32,452 nucleotides of DNA from a virus. The number at the start of each line of letters is the position of its first letter. The stretch's first letter is position 1. The translations under genes and the position numbers were made by a program. The stretch spans positions 1 through 32,452 of IMG/VR virus record IMGVR_UViG_3300030102_000564; one strand, written 5' to 3'. The notes below the pieces were generated by a model. That model made no database searches, was not told the origin of the DNA, and saw nothing but the letters and a program-made list of their open reading frames with translations. Shown here piece after piece: positions 6,869 through 15,049 of this stretch.

Positions 6869-8383
6869 CTATATCCTATAACTGTATTCTGTTTGTGGAT
6901 TTACAATAAATAAATTGTTTTTAACTCTTGTAATTCCAACATAAAAAACACGATGCTCATCATCGTCCTCTTGAACTAAGTTTTTCCAAGTCTTATAAGA
7001 AACATCTGTAAATAAAATAACATTATCTGCTTCAGCACCTTTACTGCCATGTATAGTGCTTATTCTAATTCTAGGATTATCTTCATCAATATCTCCTGTT
7101 TTTTCTAGTGCTTCGTAATAAAATTTATCTTCTTCCGGTATCATTTCTAATGCTTGTTGCCACGGACCTTGCGCTATCAACCCATGATGCATGACTAAAG
7201 TTTCTAATTCATACTGTTCGTTTTCGTCAATAGTTTTTAAATTCTTAAATCCTCTTTCTATACCTGTTCCTGTTCTCAAGCAAGAATATAATTTCTTGAT
7301 TTCAGAATATACAAGTTTTTCTCCTTGATGTAATTTTTTCCAAGCACGAATACCTTGCACATGTTTATTAGCTTTGAATCCGCCATATCTGTTTTCGAAT
7401 ACAAACCCTTGATTTTTAAGAAACTTTTGTATAGGAGAAAGTTGATAATTGTATCGAGTAAGGATGAGCCATGACCCTTTCTTCATGTCTATATATTCTA
7501 TTGACGATACATAATTTACCGTGCCTTCTTCTTTCTTGCTTTTCCACTCTTTATCAAATCTGTTTTTTATTCGTGAGCTTATCTTTATCGCAAGATCATA
7601 TACTTTTTTAGGCAGTCTATAACTATATGGCAATACTTCTACATTACCTTTTAATTTAAGAAATGTTTTTATATCAGCACCAGCCCATTTATAAATAGTT
7701 TGATCATCATCTCCTGCTATGTAAAGTTTATCAATATCTTGCGAAAGTTTTTGTACAACTTTCCATTGTAGTATTGTCAAGTCTTGCGCTTCATCTACAA
7801 ATAAAACTTTCAATTTAGGAGGGTCGCCTCTTTCTAAAAACTCTTGTAGCATATCAGTAAAATCTAACAGACCTCTTTTCTGTTTAAATTTAATAAGTGT
7901 ATTAGAAAACAATTCTTGTTCTTTCCAAGAATATTCAAACTCTAAGTGTCGCCACATTTCTTTTAAAGGTTGTAACGTAGCTCTAGCTAACTGATCGCAG
8001 AATAACATTTGATCGCCTAATTTAGTTCCTGAATGTACAATTTCTTCTTCGTCAACTCCACCGCTCATTTCTATTTTTAGTAACTTTTTAAATTCAGTAA
8101 TGTGTGTACCTTTAAAAACTTGCTCTCCATTCAAAGCTAATGTTCTAAAACACAAACTATGCAACGTTCTAAAATAATCTAAATCATTTTCGTTTGTAAT
8201 GTTAAATTTTTGTACAGTTCTTTCTCGTGCTTCTCTTATTGCTCTTTTTGTAAAACTAACAAAACCAATGTTTATTGGCTGTATTCCTGACGCAATCTCT
8301 TTCTCTAACTTGTTAAGTAACGAAGTTGTTTTGCCAGTTCCAGGTGGACCGAGTATTAAGTTTGTATCTCTTGCTGTAAACAT
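6869..8383 (-). CDS. UvrD/Rep-like SF1A DNA helicase
   Basis: A 504-residue superfamily 1A helicase. Motif I is LGPPGTGKTT (11-20), motif Ia GFVSFTKRA, motif II VDEAQD (196-201), motif III AGDDDQTIYKWAGA (223-236), motif IV near SYRLP, motif V STIHGSKGAEAD (442-453) and motif VI RVFYVGITRVK (478-488). It is shorter than UvrD (about 720), lacking much of the 1B/2B insertions, as in phage helicases. It would unwind DNA 3'-5', and with no DnaB-type or T7 gp4-type helicase in the window it is a candidate replicative or recombination helicase. Its first 28 bases overlap the end of the sugar-nucleotide enzyme gene and it has only a weak Shine-Dalgarno, suggesting coupled translation. Confidence 0.93.
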   Translation of the reverse strand: MFTARDTNLILGPPGTGKTTSLLNKLEKEIASGIQPINIGFVSFTKRAIREARERTVQKFNITNENDLDYFRTLHSLCFRTLALNGEQVFKGTHITEFKKLLKIEMSGGVDEEEIVHSGTKLGDQMLFCDQLARATLQPLKEMWRHLEFEYSWKEQELFSNTLIKFKQKRGLLDFTDMLQEFLERGDPPKLKVLFVDEAQDLTILQWKVVQKLSQDIDKLYIAGDDDQTIYKWAGADIKTFLKLKGNVEVLPYSYRLPKKVYDLAIKISSRIKNRFDKEWKSKKEEGTVNYVSSIEYIDMKKGSWLILTRYNYQLSPIQKFLKNQGFVFENRYGGFKANKHVQGIRAWKKLHQGEKLVYSEIKKLYSCLRTGTGIERGFKNLKTIDENEQYELETLVMHHGLIAQGPWQQALEMIPEEDKFYYEALEKTGDIDEDNPRIRISTIHGSKGAEADNVILFTDVSYKTWKNLVQEDDDEHRVFYVGITRVKNNLFIVNPQTEYSYRI

Positions 8384-9318
8384 TCTTCAAAATATTCTAC
8401 TGTTTTCTTTAATCCATCTACAAGTCCTACTCTTGGAGTCCAGTGTAAAAGTTCTTTTGCTCTATTTATATCTGGACATCTTTGTAAAGGATCATCTTTC
8501 TTTGGTGATACTGACATGATTCCTGATGTGGAACCAGTCATACTAATTACTAATTCTGCTATTTCTTTTACTGTATACTCTGATGGATTACCTATGTTTA
8601 TTGGTAATTTCAATCTAGTCGTATTCATCATTTGCAATAAACCATGTATCGTATCGCTTACATAACAAAAAGAACGAGATTGATTTCCATCTCCATAAAG
8701 TAAAAGGTCTTTATTCTGTAATGCGTTACATATAAAATTAGATATTACTCTGCCATCTTGTACAGACATACGAGGACCGTATGTATTAAATATTCTAGCA
8801 ATCTTAACATCTGTTTTAAACAGTCTAGTATATTCAAATATAAGTGCTTCAGCAACTCTCTTGCCCTCGTCATAACAAGCACGTGGTCCAAAAGAATTTA
8901 CATTTCCATAATAAGTTTCTTCTTGTGGAGTGTGATCAGGGTTACCATATACTTCTGAAGTTGAAGTATGTATAACCATAGCGTTAGATTGTTTAGCTGC
9001 TTCTAAAATATTTTTAACTCCCGTATAACATGTATCTAATGTTTTAAGAGAATGTTTTTGATAATGATCAGGACTTGCAGGACAAGCTAAATTGTAAATT
9101 ACATCTATTGGACTACTAGCACTTATTTGTTCAAATACTTGTTTCATATCGTAAGTATCAGAAATATCTGCTTTAGTAAAATTATCACAAAATATAGTGT
9201 GTTCTTCTTGACCTGTTAAAAAATTATCAATAGAATATACTTCGTGATCTTTTTGTACAAGGTGCTGTACTAAGTGTGATCCTAAAAATCCTGCTCCTCC
9301 TGTTACTACTATCTTCAT
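8356..9318 (-). CDS. UDP-glucuronate decarboxylase-like extended SDR (UDP-xylose synthase)
   Basis: A 320-residue NAD-dependent sugar-nucleotide enzyme. The Rossmann motif is TGGAGFLGSH (6-15); the active site has Thr/Ser-Thr-Ser-Glu (118-122) followed by VYG, and Tyr149-x-x-x-Lys153 within RACYDEGKR. The strings YNLACPASPDHYQ and GNVNSFGPRACYDEGKR are the diagnostic signature of UDP-xylose synthases (UXS), which convert UDP-glucuronate to UDP-xylose via a 4-keto intermediate. Length fits the soluble bacterial form. The gene lies inside the replication operon (ATGA with the exonuclease gene, 28-base overlap with the helicase gene), not in a cell-surface cluster, so supply of a donor sugar for DNA glycosylation is a real possibility. 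Alternatives are a 4-keto-pentose enzyme, or change of host surface sugars. Confidence 0.85.
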   Translation of the reverse strand: MKIVVTGGAGFLGSHLVQHLVQKDHEVYSIDNFLTGQEEHTIFCDNFTKADISDTYDMKQVFEQISASSPIDVIYNLACPASPDHYQKHSLKTLDTCYTGVKNILEAAKQSNAMVIHTSTSEVYGNPDHTPQEETYYGNVNSFGPRACYDEGKRVAEALIFEYTRLFKTDVKIARIFNTYGPRMSVQDGRVISNFICNALQNKDLLLYGDGNQSRSFCYVSDTIHGLLQMMNTTRLKLPINIGNPSEYTVKEIAELVISMTGSTSGIMSVSPKKDDPLQRCPDINRAKELLHWTPRVGLVDGLKKTVEYFEECLQQEIQT

Positions 9319-10100
9319 TTGTCTGCTATCTTTCTCAATACATTTAATTGTTTATCACTCATAAGTATTTTTTCTCCATATTTTTCTAATCTTTCTTTTT
9401 GATCATTTACAAATTTACTTTCCCAATCTGTTAAGTCTTTCGTATCTGATAATTCTAAAAGATTTTTTACTTCTTTAAACACTTTTTCGTCAAGGTTTTT
9501 TATCAATGCTTTAGGCATATCTCTAGGTTTTACCATTTCTATTCCTTTCGCTTTCATGTGGAAATAAATTATACGACAAACTATAATATCAGTTAGTGCA
9601 TCGTGCCAATTCATATAACCACCACCTAAAAAATGTTTATATGTTTCTTCTAATTTAGGAAATTTGTAATCGTCAAAATCACTTTCTAATTTTAGAATAT
9701 CTTTCGCAGTCATCATCGTACAATGTTGTGTTTTAGGCGCTCTAAAATTTTTACCTATGTGATGAAATTCTCTTAACACCATCTGTAAGTCAAAAGAAGT
9801 GTTATGAGCAACTAATACATCAGCTTGTGCTGCCATAGAATTAAACATACTTAACACATTTATCAAAGGAAGTCCATGTTGCAAAGCTATTTCTTCAGTT
9901 ATTTTATGAATATCTGACGCCTCTTTAGGTATTTTCCAACCATCTGGCTGAACTATACACGCTAATTGTCCATGCACTTTTTCTTTTTCATCTGTTAACT
10001 GCGCTGCTATTTGAACTATACGAGGTTGATTTTTATCTGTAGCTTCTAAATCTCGCCTCCATAATCCAGTTGTTTCTACATCAAAAAATAAATATTTCAT
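9315..10100 (-). CDS. DEDDh 3'-5' exonuclease (DnaQ/epsilon-like)
   Basis: A 261-residue exonuclease with the DEDDh motifs: Asp7 and Glu9 in FFDVETTGLW, HNTSFD in the middle and HDALTD with the catalytic His and Asp. The last 80 residues (after IYFHMKAKG) are charged and unassigned. Such proteins remove 3' nucleotides from DNA or RNA; as the polymerase already carries a proofreading domain, this one may process recombination ends or scavenge nucleotides. The start is the ATG at 10100, with TTGGAG 6 bases upstream; an in-frame TTG at 10112 is part of that ribosome binding site. It shares ATGA with the sugar-nucleotide enzyme gene and with the 28-residue ORF upstream. Confidence 0.88.
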   Translation of the reverse strand: MKYLFFDVETTGLWRRDLEATDKNQPRIVQIAAQLTDEKEKVHGQLACIVQPDGWKIPKEASDIHKITEEIALQHGLPLINVLSMFNSMAAQADVLVAHNTSFDLQMVLREFHHIGKNFRAPKTQHCTMMTAKDILKLESDFDDYKFPKLEETYKHFLGGGYMNWHDALTDIIVCRIIYFHMKAKGIEMVKPRDMPKALIKNLDEKVFKEVKNLLELSDTKDLTDWESKFVNDQKERLEKYGEKILMSDKQLNVLRKIADK

Positions 10101-10183
10101 AATTGACTCCAATGATCATTTTTTCTTTTAAACTGACGTTTACCTTTTCTATGTTTAGTATAGATAGGGTCATGTTTTCCCAT
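10097..10183 (-). CDS. Tiny basic ORF (28 residues)
   Basis: An ORF starting MGKHDPIYTKHRKGKRQF, very rich in Lys, Arg and His, with Trp near the end. It fills the gap between the 53-residue ORF and the exonuclease gene: it starts inside the former in another frame and its TGA overlaps the exonuclease ATG (ATGA), the coupling pattern used throughout this operon. Its Shine-Dalgarno is poor (GAAAGACG about 6 bases upstream). It could be a nucleic-acid-binding peptide or simply a coupling leader. An alternative in-frame ATGA start just downstream is not compatible with this frame. Moderate to low certainty. Confidence 0.4.
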   Translation of the reverse strand: MGKHDPIYTKHRKGKRQFKRKNDHWSQL

Positions 10184-10331
10184 GTGTTTCGTCTTTCTTT
10201 GCGGAACTGTCTTTACTGTTATTCCCGTCTTTAAGTGGCTCGGTGTCTTTGACATCTTTTTTCTCCGGTTTATTGGTTAAGTTAAAAGCTAATCCTTTAA
10301 CTTTTACTACAACGTCTTTCTTTTCTGTCAT
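10170..10331 (-). CDS. Small charged hypothetical protein (53 residues)
   Basis: Starts MTEKKDVVVKVKGLAFNL and continues into a Lys/Asp/Ser-rich, probably disordered tail (KPEKKDVKDTEPLKDG). The ATG at 10331 overlaps the primase stop (ATGA), and AGGAGATATT containing a good Shine-Dalgarno (GGAG) lies just upstream within the primase end. Both the coupling and the ribosome binding site argue for real translation. No family recognised; the short VVVKVKGLAFNL segment may form a beta hairpin. Confidence 0.6.
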   Translation of the reverse strand: MTEKKDVVVKVKGLAFNLTNKPEKKDVKDTEPLKDGNNSKDSSAKKDETHGKT

Positions 10332-11827
10332 AATATCTCCTCTACGTTAGGTTCAGTAAATTCTTCTTTTTGTTTTTCAAACTCTGGTATTACCCATATG
10401 TTTACATGCTTTCCCTTTATTTTTTTAGTCTGGTGTTTCGCATTCTTTTCTTTTAAATGTGCAGTTACTTCATGTAATTTAAATTCTCTAAACCTATGCT
10501 TCTCAAGAAACTCTATAAAATCATTTATTCTAAACATAGTAGATCCGTCTATCGTTACAGCTTTACCTCTTAATAAATCTTCTATTGAATCAGAAGATGA
10601 AACTCCTGTAGAAAATCTTTCGCATAATTCCCATAGCCTACCTTTATTAGATGAATCTGTAGTTGCTTCAACTAATTCTACTTTAGACATTAAATCGTTC
10701 ATCATCTCTATCCATAGATGAGGCGATACTAAAGGAATAGCTTTATCTATATGCTCAAATACCACACGTTGAAAGTTTTTCTGATTAAGTATATCTATTG
10801 ATTCTAGCGGACCTATTCTTAAATCATCTACAGTTAAGAAATATGTAGGAGGGTCTGTTTGTATTTTTGATATGCCAGTTATTCTAGGCATTGTTCCATT
10901 TTCCGATATACCAAACTTACAAGATACACACAACGCCCTATTACAGAATGGTTGAATAGGAGGTTCACTACACATGTAGTTATACGATTTCTTATCTAAA
11001 GAAGAAATTACAGTTATTACTTCCTTGGACTTCAACGGCGGTTGCATGTGCTCAAGGTTATAATCTTCTAATTTCTCTTCCCATTCATTAGGAAATGCCT
11101 TCTTCGCATACACTCCTAAATTATATAAGGCGTTGTTTCTAGTTCCTTGTGGAAATCCTGTTTTTAATAAATACTGTAAACATGGCGGACCATCTGGCAG
11201 TATTTCTGTATCTTCTTTTTTAAAATTTGGTAAAGATATTTTACTAATGCTATCTACTTTACTTTCATTTGCTAATCTTATAAACTCTTTTGTCGTTAAT
11301 CTTTTGCCATTATAAATACAATAACGTGTCGAAAACTCTCCACCAAAGTATGGCATATTTATCCAGTTTCCAACATCTCCTCTTTCTGATATTATTTTTA
11401 TTTGTTTAGGAAATATCTCAGCAGACGAATGTCCTAAAGCTGTTGCTATCTCTCTTAATTTAGGTACAACTAATTTAGCTAACACTGGCTCACTAAAAAA
11501 TATGTAAAGGTGTAAACCTCCACTCTTAGTTCTACATGGAAATATTGATGATGATCCTAGATTCTCGCTAAATTTTTCTAAATCTATGTCATAAATATCT
11601 ATATCTATTGCTCCCCAATAAACTTTACTGTCATCACGAATAGGTATTACGCCGAGACCTCTCTCGCCTTTCAAGTGTAATTCCCACTCGTGTACAGTTA
11701 AAGATTCTTGAACAGTTCGTGCACTGCCACCTTGCTTTTGGCCGTTATCGCTTTCGGGAGCTAGGTCATAACGGCCATGAGCACGCTCAAGACCTTTGAA
11801 TAATTCAAAGAAGTCTTGTGCTGACAT
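10328..11827 (-). CDS. Archaeo-eukaryotic-type (AEP) DNA primase
   Basis: A 499-residue primase. The metal-binding acidic motif is Asp75-x-Asp77 in WGAIDIDIYD, followed by RTKSGGLHLYIF with the Ser...His (102-106) motif that contacts the nucleotide, the pattern of AEP primases of the TOTE/prim-pol type. A middle domain (GPPCLQYLL...GTRNNALYNLGVYAKKAFP, 213-245) resembles primase C-terminal helical domains, and Cys286, Cys295, Cys300 and Cys303 form a likely zinc site. The last third (about 330-499) is unassigned, with a possible winged-helix DNA-binding region around 450-490. No ATPase or helicase domain is fused, so a separate helicase must act with it. The ATG overlaps the TAA of the SSB-like gene (TAATG). 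Confidence 0.82.
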   Translation of the reverse strand: MSAQDFFELFKGLERAHGRYDLAPESDNGQKQGGSARTVQESLTVHEWELHLKGERGLGVIPIRDDSKVYWGAIDIDIYDIDLEKFSENLGSSSIFPCRTKSGGLHLYIFFSEPVLAKLVVPKLREIATALGHSSAEIFPKQIKIISERGDVGNWINMPYFGGEFSTRYCIYNGKRLTTKEFIRLANESKVDSISKISLPNFKKEDTEILPDGPPCLQYLLKTGFPQGTRNNALYNLGVYAKKAFPNEWEEKLEDYNLEHMQPPLKSKEVITVISSLDKKSYNYMCSEPPIQPFCNRALCVSCKFGISENGTMPRITGISKIQTDPPTYFLTVDDLRIGPLESIDILNQKNFQRVVFEHIDKAIPLVSPHLWIEMMNDLMSKVELVEATTDSSNKGRLWELCERFSTGVSSSDSIEDLLRGKAVTIDGSTMFRINDFIEFLEKHRFREFKLHEVTAHLKEKNAKHQTKKIKGKHVNIWVIPEFEKQKEEFTEPNVEEIL

Positions 11828-12582
11828 TAGAACTGTACGTCAGAATCCGTAGATGTATCTGCAGTAGCAGTTCCTTTTCTTACTGATTCAGATAAACTTT
11901 TAGCTGCATTGTATAAATCAAGATTATCAACGGGCTCTGGGTTACCTACTTTATAAATAAACCATGATCCATCTGAATTAGTTTTCTCAATAGTTGATAT
12001 TGGCCACTTATAATAAAAAGTAGGTGGTTCAACTAATTTACCATTTACATTTTCTCTCTGTAACTTCATACGAGTTACCCAATTACGAGAAACTGTTAAT
12101 AAAGAAGATGACATAGACATAACTGCTGGCTCAAAAGTACCATCTTTACCTACTACCATAACGTAATGTTGTGCAGTATCGACTAATTGATTTCCATTTT
12201 CTAATAAAAATCTTCTTCCATTTTCTTCTTTTTGCGCCTGCGGTTTATTACTTGAGTTGTATATTGTAACTAAACCACCACCGCTTTCTCTAGGTACCCA
12301 TTCGATAAAAACTTTTTCAAATTCGCAGGGTACAACGTAAAATGTATCTGAATAAAGCTTGTTAGATACAGTATTAAAGACCATACCCTCTTCTGCTCCA
12401 TCAATATATTTATCGTCTTTCTTTTTTCGTTGTGGACTACCTGATTGTACTAAAGCCAATCTAGGTATCGTCATATCGTCAGAGTTAGCTTTTTCTAAAC
12501 CCTTACCGACATCGGCTAATAAGTCCTCATTAGGAATACTTAATGCGCCATTCTTCTTCTTTGCAACTTGTGTATCTGACAT
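11827..12582 (-). CDS. Putative single-stranded DNA-binding protein
   Basis: A 251-residue protein without a motif I can name with certainty. The core (IPRLALVQSGSPQ, then several beta-rich segments such as MVFNTVSNKLYSDTFYVV) could form an OB-like fold, and the C-terminus is a flexible Ser/Thr/Asp tail ending in SDVQF. An acidic tail with a terminal aromatic residue is typical of SSB and T7 gp2.5, where it recruits replication proteins. Position between the primase and two small replication-associated genes fits. It has a strong AAAGGAG and starts 1 base after the stop of the upstream gene. ssDNA binding is inference; a recombination accessory protein is the main alternative. Confidence 0.6.
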   Translation of the reverse strand: MSDTQVAKKKNGALSIPNEDLLADVGKGLEKANSDDMTIPRLALVQSGSPQRKKKDDKYIDGAEEGMVFNTVSNKLYSDTFYVVPCEFEKVFIEWVPRESGGGLVTIYNSSNKPQAQKEENGRRFLLENGNQLVDTAQHYVMVVGKDGTFEPAVMSMSSSLLTVSRNWVTRMKLQRENVNGKLVEPPTFYYKWPISTIEKTNSDGSWFIYKVGNPEPVDNLDLYNAAKSLSESVRKGTATADTSTDSDVQF

Positions 12583-12583
12583 A

Positions 12584-13165
12584 TTATTCTCCTTTCGATA
12601 ATTTCACGTTTGCAACTTTAGCCTCGTAAACACTAAAAAATTCTTCAGGTAAATTCTGGCCACTCTGTACCATTTCTTTAACTGTCGCTTTTAGAGTCTG
12701 AGGATGTACTGTCGACTTCTCGTCCATCTCTTGTTTAAACGATTCACCGAACTGTTTCTTAAACTTCTCAGCATCTTCATGTTCTCCACGATTGAAAGAG
12801 ATAGATATTTTATGCTTTATAATATCTCCTAATCCGTTATCGTCTAGCCATTGTAACGCCTCGACTTGTTTATCTTTTTTAATTGATGCGAACACGTCAT
12901 CTTTCACCATAATAACTGTTCCATCTGTTAACTTAAATTGATCCATATGTAGAGATGACATCATTTCTGGTAAGTCATTCTCTCTAATCTGTTTTAAGTT
13001 ATCTTTTAATTTGCTAATTTCTTCTTCAGCCACACTAATATCGTTCTTTGTGTCTACGAATTTTTTAGCAAGAGTATTTAGTTGTTTAAATTTTTCGTCA
13101 CTAGGTATTTCTTTCTGCTCTTTAGCATCAGATTCTAACGACTTAAATATATCTACATTACTCAT
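12584..13165 (-). CDS. Conserved hypothetical protein with coiled coil, replication operon
   Basis: A 193-residue, highly charged protein. Residues about 25-65 (QLNTLAKKF...EEEISKLKDNLKQIREN) are predicted coiled coil, followed by a small mixed domain (QFKLTDGTVIMVKDDVFASI) and a helical C-terminus. The arrangement, a coiled coil followed by a short beta segment, is seen in phage proteins encoded next to SSB or recombinase genes, but I cannot assign a family. ATGA overlap with the 110-residue gene upstream and AAAGG before the start. Possible partner of the SSB-like protein. Confidence 0.7.
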   Translation of the reverse strand: MSNVDIFKSLESDAKEQKEIPSDEKFKQLNTLAKKFVDTKNDISVAEEEISKLKDNLKQIRENDLPEMMSSLHMDQFKLTDGTVIMVKDDVFASIKKDKQVEALQWLDDNGLGDIIKHKISISFNRGEHEDAEKFKKQFGESFKQEMDEKSTVHPQTLKATVKEMVQSGQNLPEEFFSVYEAKVANVKLSKGE

Positions 13166-13494
13166 GATTCTTCTACCTTTCTACCTGTCAAGTTTATAGT
13201 TACGGGATAATACATCTTCTCTCGTTTATCCCATTTAAGCATTTTAACTACACCTCTATTATTCTCTCCCGCCACCATGCAAGCAATAGCTATTGCTGTA
13301 GGGTCGCCAATCGCCATAATATAATCGTTATCTGAAAAACTAGACAATTTTTTTCTACATAGACTTAGTGTAGGTGCAACGCTCAATACAACTTGTGAGC
13401 CGAAAGGAAGAAGTGGTACAAGTTCTCCATAGTTACCAGCAGATATTACGCTGAACTTAGGATTCTCTTGAACTACATATACTTTACCTTTCAT
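13162..13494 (-). CDS. Conserved hypothetical protein, first gene of the replication operon
   Basis: A 110-residue protein beginning MKGKVYVVQENPKFSV, with a predicted alpha/beta layout: VVLSVAPTLSLCRKKL, then DYIMAIGDPTAIAIACMVA and a final strand region ending in a basic tail. I associate this pattern (a LLPFG...GDP..I segment followed by NNRG and LKWD) with a conserved hypothetical of marine phages near replication genes, but have no function. It is the promoter-proximal gene: an AT-rich gap with a sigma70-like promoter lies upstream, and AAAGG is 9 bases before the ATG. Confidence 0.72.
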   Translation of the reverse strand: MKGKVYVVQENPKFSVISAGNYGELVPLLPFGSQVVLSVAPTLSLCRKKLSSFSDNDYIMAIGDPTAIAIACMVAGENNRGVVKMLKWDKREKMYYPVTINLTGRKVEES

Positions 13495-13538
13495 AATTTC
13501 TTACCTTTCTATAAAAAAATATATTTTTATATTATTTT

Positions 13539-13568
13539 AATATATAGTAAATAAAATAATTTATACAA
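13539..13568 (-). promoter_or_regulatory. Candidate sigma70-like promoter of the replication operon
   Basis: Within the 85-base AT-rich gap between two divergent genes (13495-13579), the minus strand carries TTGTAT and TATATT separated by 18 bases. TATATT matches the -10 consensus at five of six positions and TTGTAT matches -35 at four. The expected transcript would start about 37 bases before the ATG at 13494 and could carry all genes leftward. The same gap must also hold the promoter of the plus-strand SNF2 gene; only a weak TATAGT (13543-13548) is visible for it. In such AT-rich DNA chance matches are common. Confidence 0.4.
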
Positions 13569-13579
13569 GAAAGTAGAAA

Positions 13580-15049
13580 ATGAAATTAAAGCTAGACAAA
13601 GTGCAGAAAAAAGATTTTAAATTTAAAACTAAGCCTTTCGACCATCAATTAGAGGCGTTTAACATTAGTAGAGATAAAGAGTATTATGCTTTGTTTATGG
13701 AACAAGGTACTGGAAAATCTAAAGTAATCGTAGATAATATAGCTTATTTATATAGAAAAGGCGAAATTAATGCTGCAGTAATCGTAGCCCCTAAAGGCGT
13801 GTATCGTAACTGGCAACTGCAAGAAATACCTACGCATATGCCAGAAGATGTTTATGATTACTCGTACATAGAACTTTGGAAGCCACTAGAAACTAAATCT
13901 AATGTAGAAAGATTGAAAAATTTTCTTACTAAACAAACGCATGAATTAAAAATATTTGTCATGAATGTAGAAGCTTTTAGTACAAATAAAGGGTTTCATT
14001 ATATTCAAAGATTTTTAAATGTGCATAAAACTATGGTAGTTGTTGATGAGTCAAGTACCATAAAGCATAGAACTGCTAGAAGAACTAAAAACATTTTAAA
14101 ATTAACGCAAGCATCTAAGTATAGAAGAATACTAACAGGGACGCCTATAACACAAAGCCCGATTGATATTTATACTCAGATGACTTTTTTATCTCAATAC
14201 ATTTTAAATTGTAGTTATTACGGATTTAGAAATAGATATTGCGTGTTAAGACGAAGAACGATAAATATGAAAACATTTCACGAAGTAGTTGACTATCAAA
14301 ACTTAGATGAGTTACAAGCTTATATAAAAGACCACATGTTTAGAGTTAAGAAAGATGAATGCTTAGATTTACCAGATAAATTGTATCAAAAAAGAGAAAT
14401 AGAATTATCTCCAGAGCAAAAGAAAATATACGAAACATTACGAAAAAAAGCTTATGTAGAATTAGAAAACGAAAAATCAGTAACAGCTCCTTTAGTTATT
14501 ACTCGTTTGTTAAGACTTCACCAAGTATTATGTGGATTTTTAAAACATGATGATGGCACTGAAGAATCTATACCTGGAACTAATTCTAGACTTAATGAAT
14601 TAATTCAAGTGTTAGAAGAAACAGATGGACAAGTTATTATATGGGCTAATTATAAAAGGTCTATAAGAGAAATACAAGAAAAATTAAAAGAACATTTTAA
14701 AATACCTGTAGCTACTTACTTTGGCGATACTAAAGCTGAAGATAGACAAAACATAATTAAGAAATTTCAAAGTGGTTATTATAAATATATCGTAGCTAAT
14801 CCTCGTATGGGTGGTTACGGCATTACTCTAACTGCAGCAAATACTGTAATCTATTATGCTAATACATACGATTTAGAAGCAAGATTACAATCAGAAGATA
14901 GACCACATAGAATTGGTCAAAAAAATAATGTAACATATATAGACTTTGTAACTCCTAAAACTATTGACGAAAAAATATTTACAAGTTTGAAAAATAAATT
15001 ATCTTTAGCGAACAGTATTACTGGCGATAATTGGAAAGAATGGATTTAA
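13580..15049 (+). CDS. SNF2-family DEAD/DEAH-like DNA helicase/translocase
   Basis: A 489-residue superfamily 2 ATPase and the only plus-strand gene of the window. Q-motif-like FDHQLEAF (20-27), Walker A EQGTGKSK (41-48), motif Ia IVAPKG, motif II Asp156-Glu-Ser-Ser (DEAH variant), motif III LTGTPI (185-190), motif V region GGYGITLTAANTVI (411-424) and motif VI SEDRPHRIGQ (438-447), the last typical of SNF2 proteins. It ends soon after the second RecA-like domain. SNF2-like phage proteins are thought to remodel branched DNA, like T4 UvsW in recombination-dependent replication. Its TAA overlaps the TAA of the convergent gene in a shared TTTAA, and no strong terminator hairpin separates them. 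Confidence 0.92.
   Translation: MKLKLDKVQKKDFKFKTKPFDHQLEAFNISRDKEYYALFMEQGTGKSKVIVDNIAYLYRKGEINAAVIVAPKGVYRNWQLQEIPTHMPEDVYDYSYIELWKPLETKSNVERLKNFLTKQTHELKIFVMNVEAFSTNKGFHYIQRFLNVHKTMVVVDESSTIKHRTARRTKNILKLTQASKYRRILTGTPITQSPIDIYTQMTFLSQYILNCSYYGFRNRYCVLRRRTINMKTFHEVVDYQNLDELQAYIKDHMFRVKKDECLDLPDKLYQKREIELSPEQKKIYETLRKKAYVELENEKSVTAPLVITRLLRLHQVLCGFLKHDDGTEESIPGTNSRLNELIQVLEETDGQVIIWANYKRSIREIQEKLKEHFKIPVATYFGDTKAEDRQNIIKKFQSGYYKYIVANPRMGGYGITLTAANTVIYYANTYDLEARLQSEDRPHRIGQKNNVTYIDFVTPKTIDEKIFTSLKNKLSLANSITGDNWKEWI

Noticed and set aside
10101-10112. TTG start for the exonuclease
   Set aside because: TTGGAG is the ribosome binding site of the ATG at 10100; the extra residues precede the conserved MKYLFFDVETTG start.
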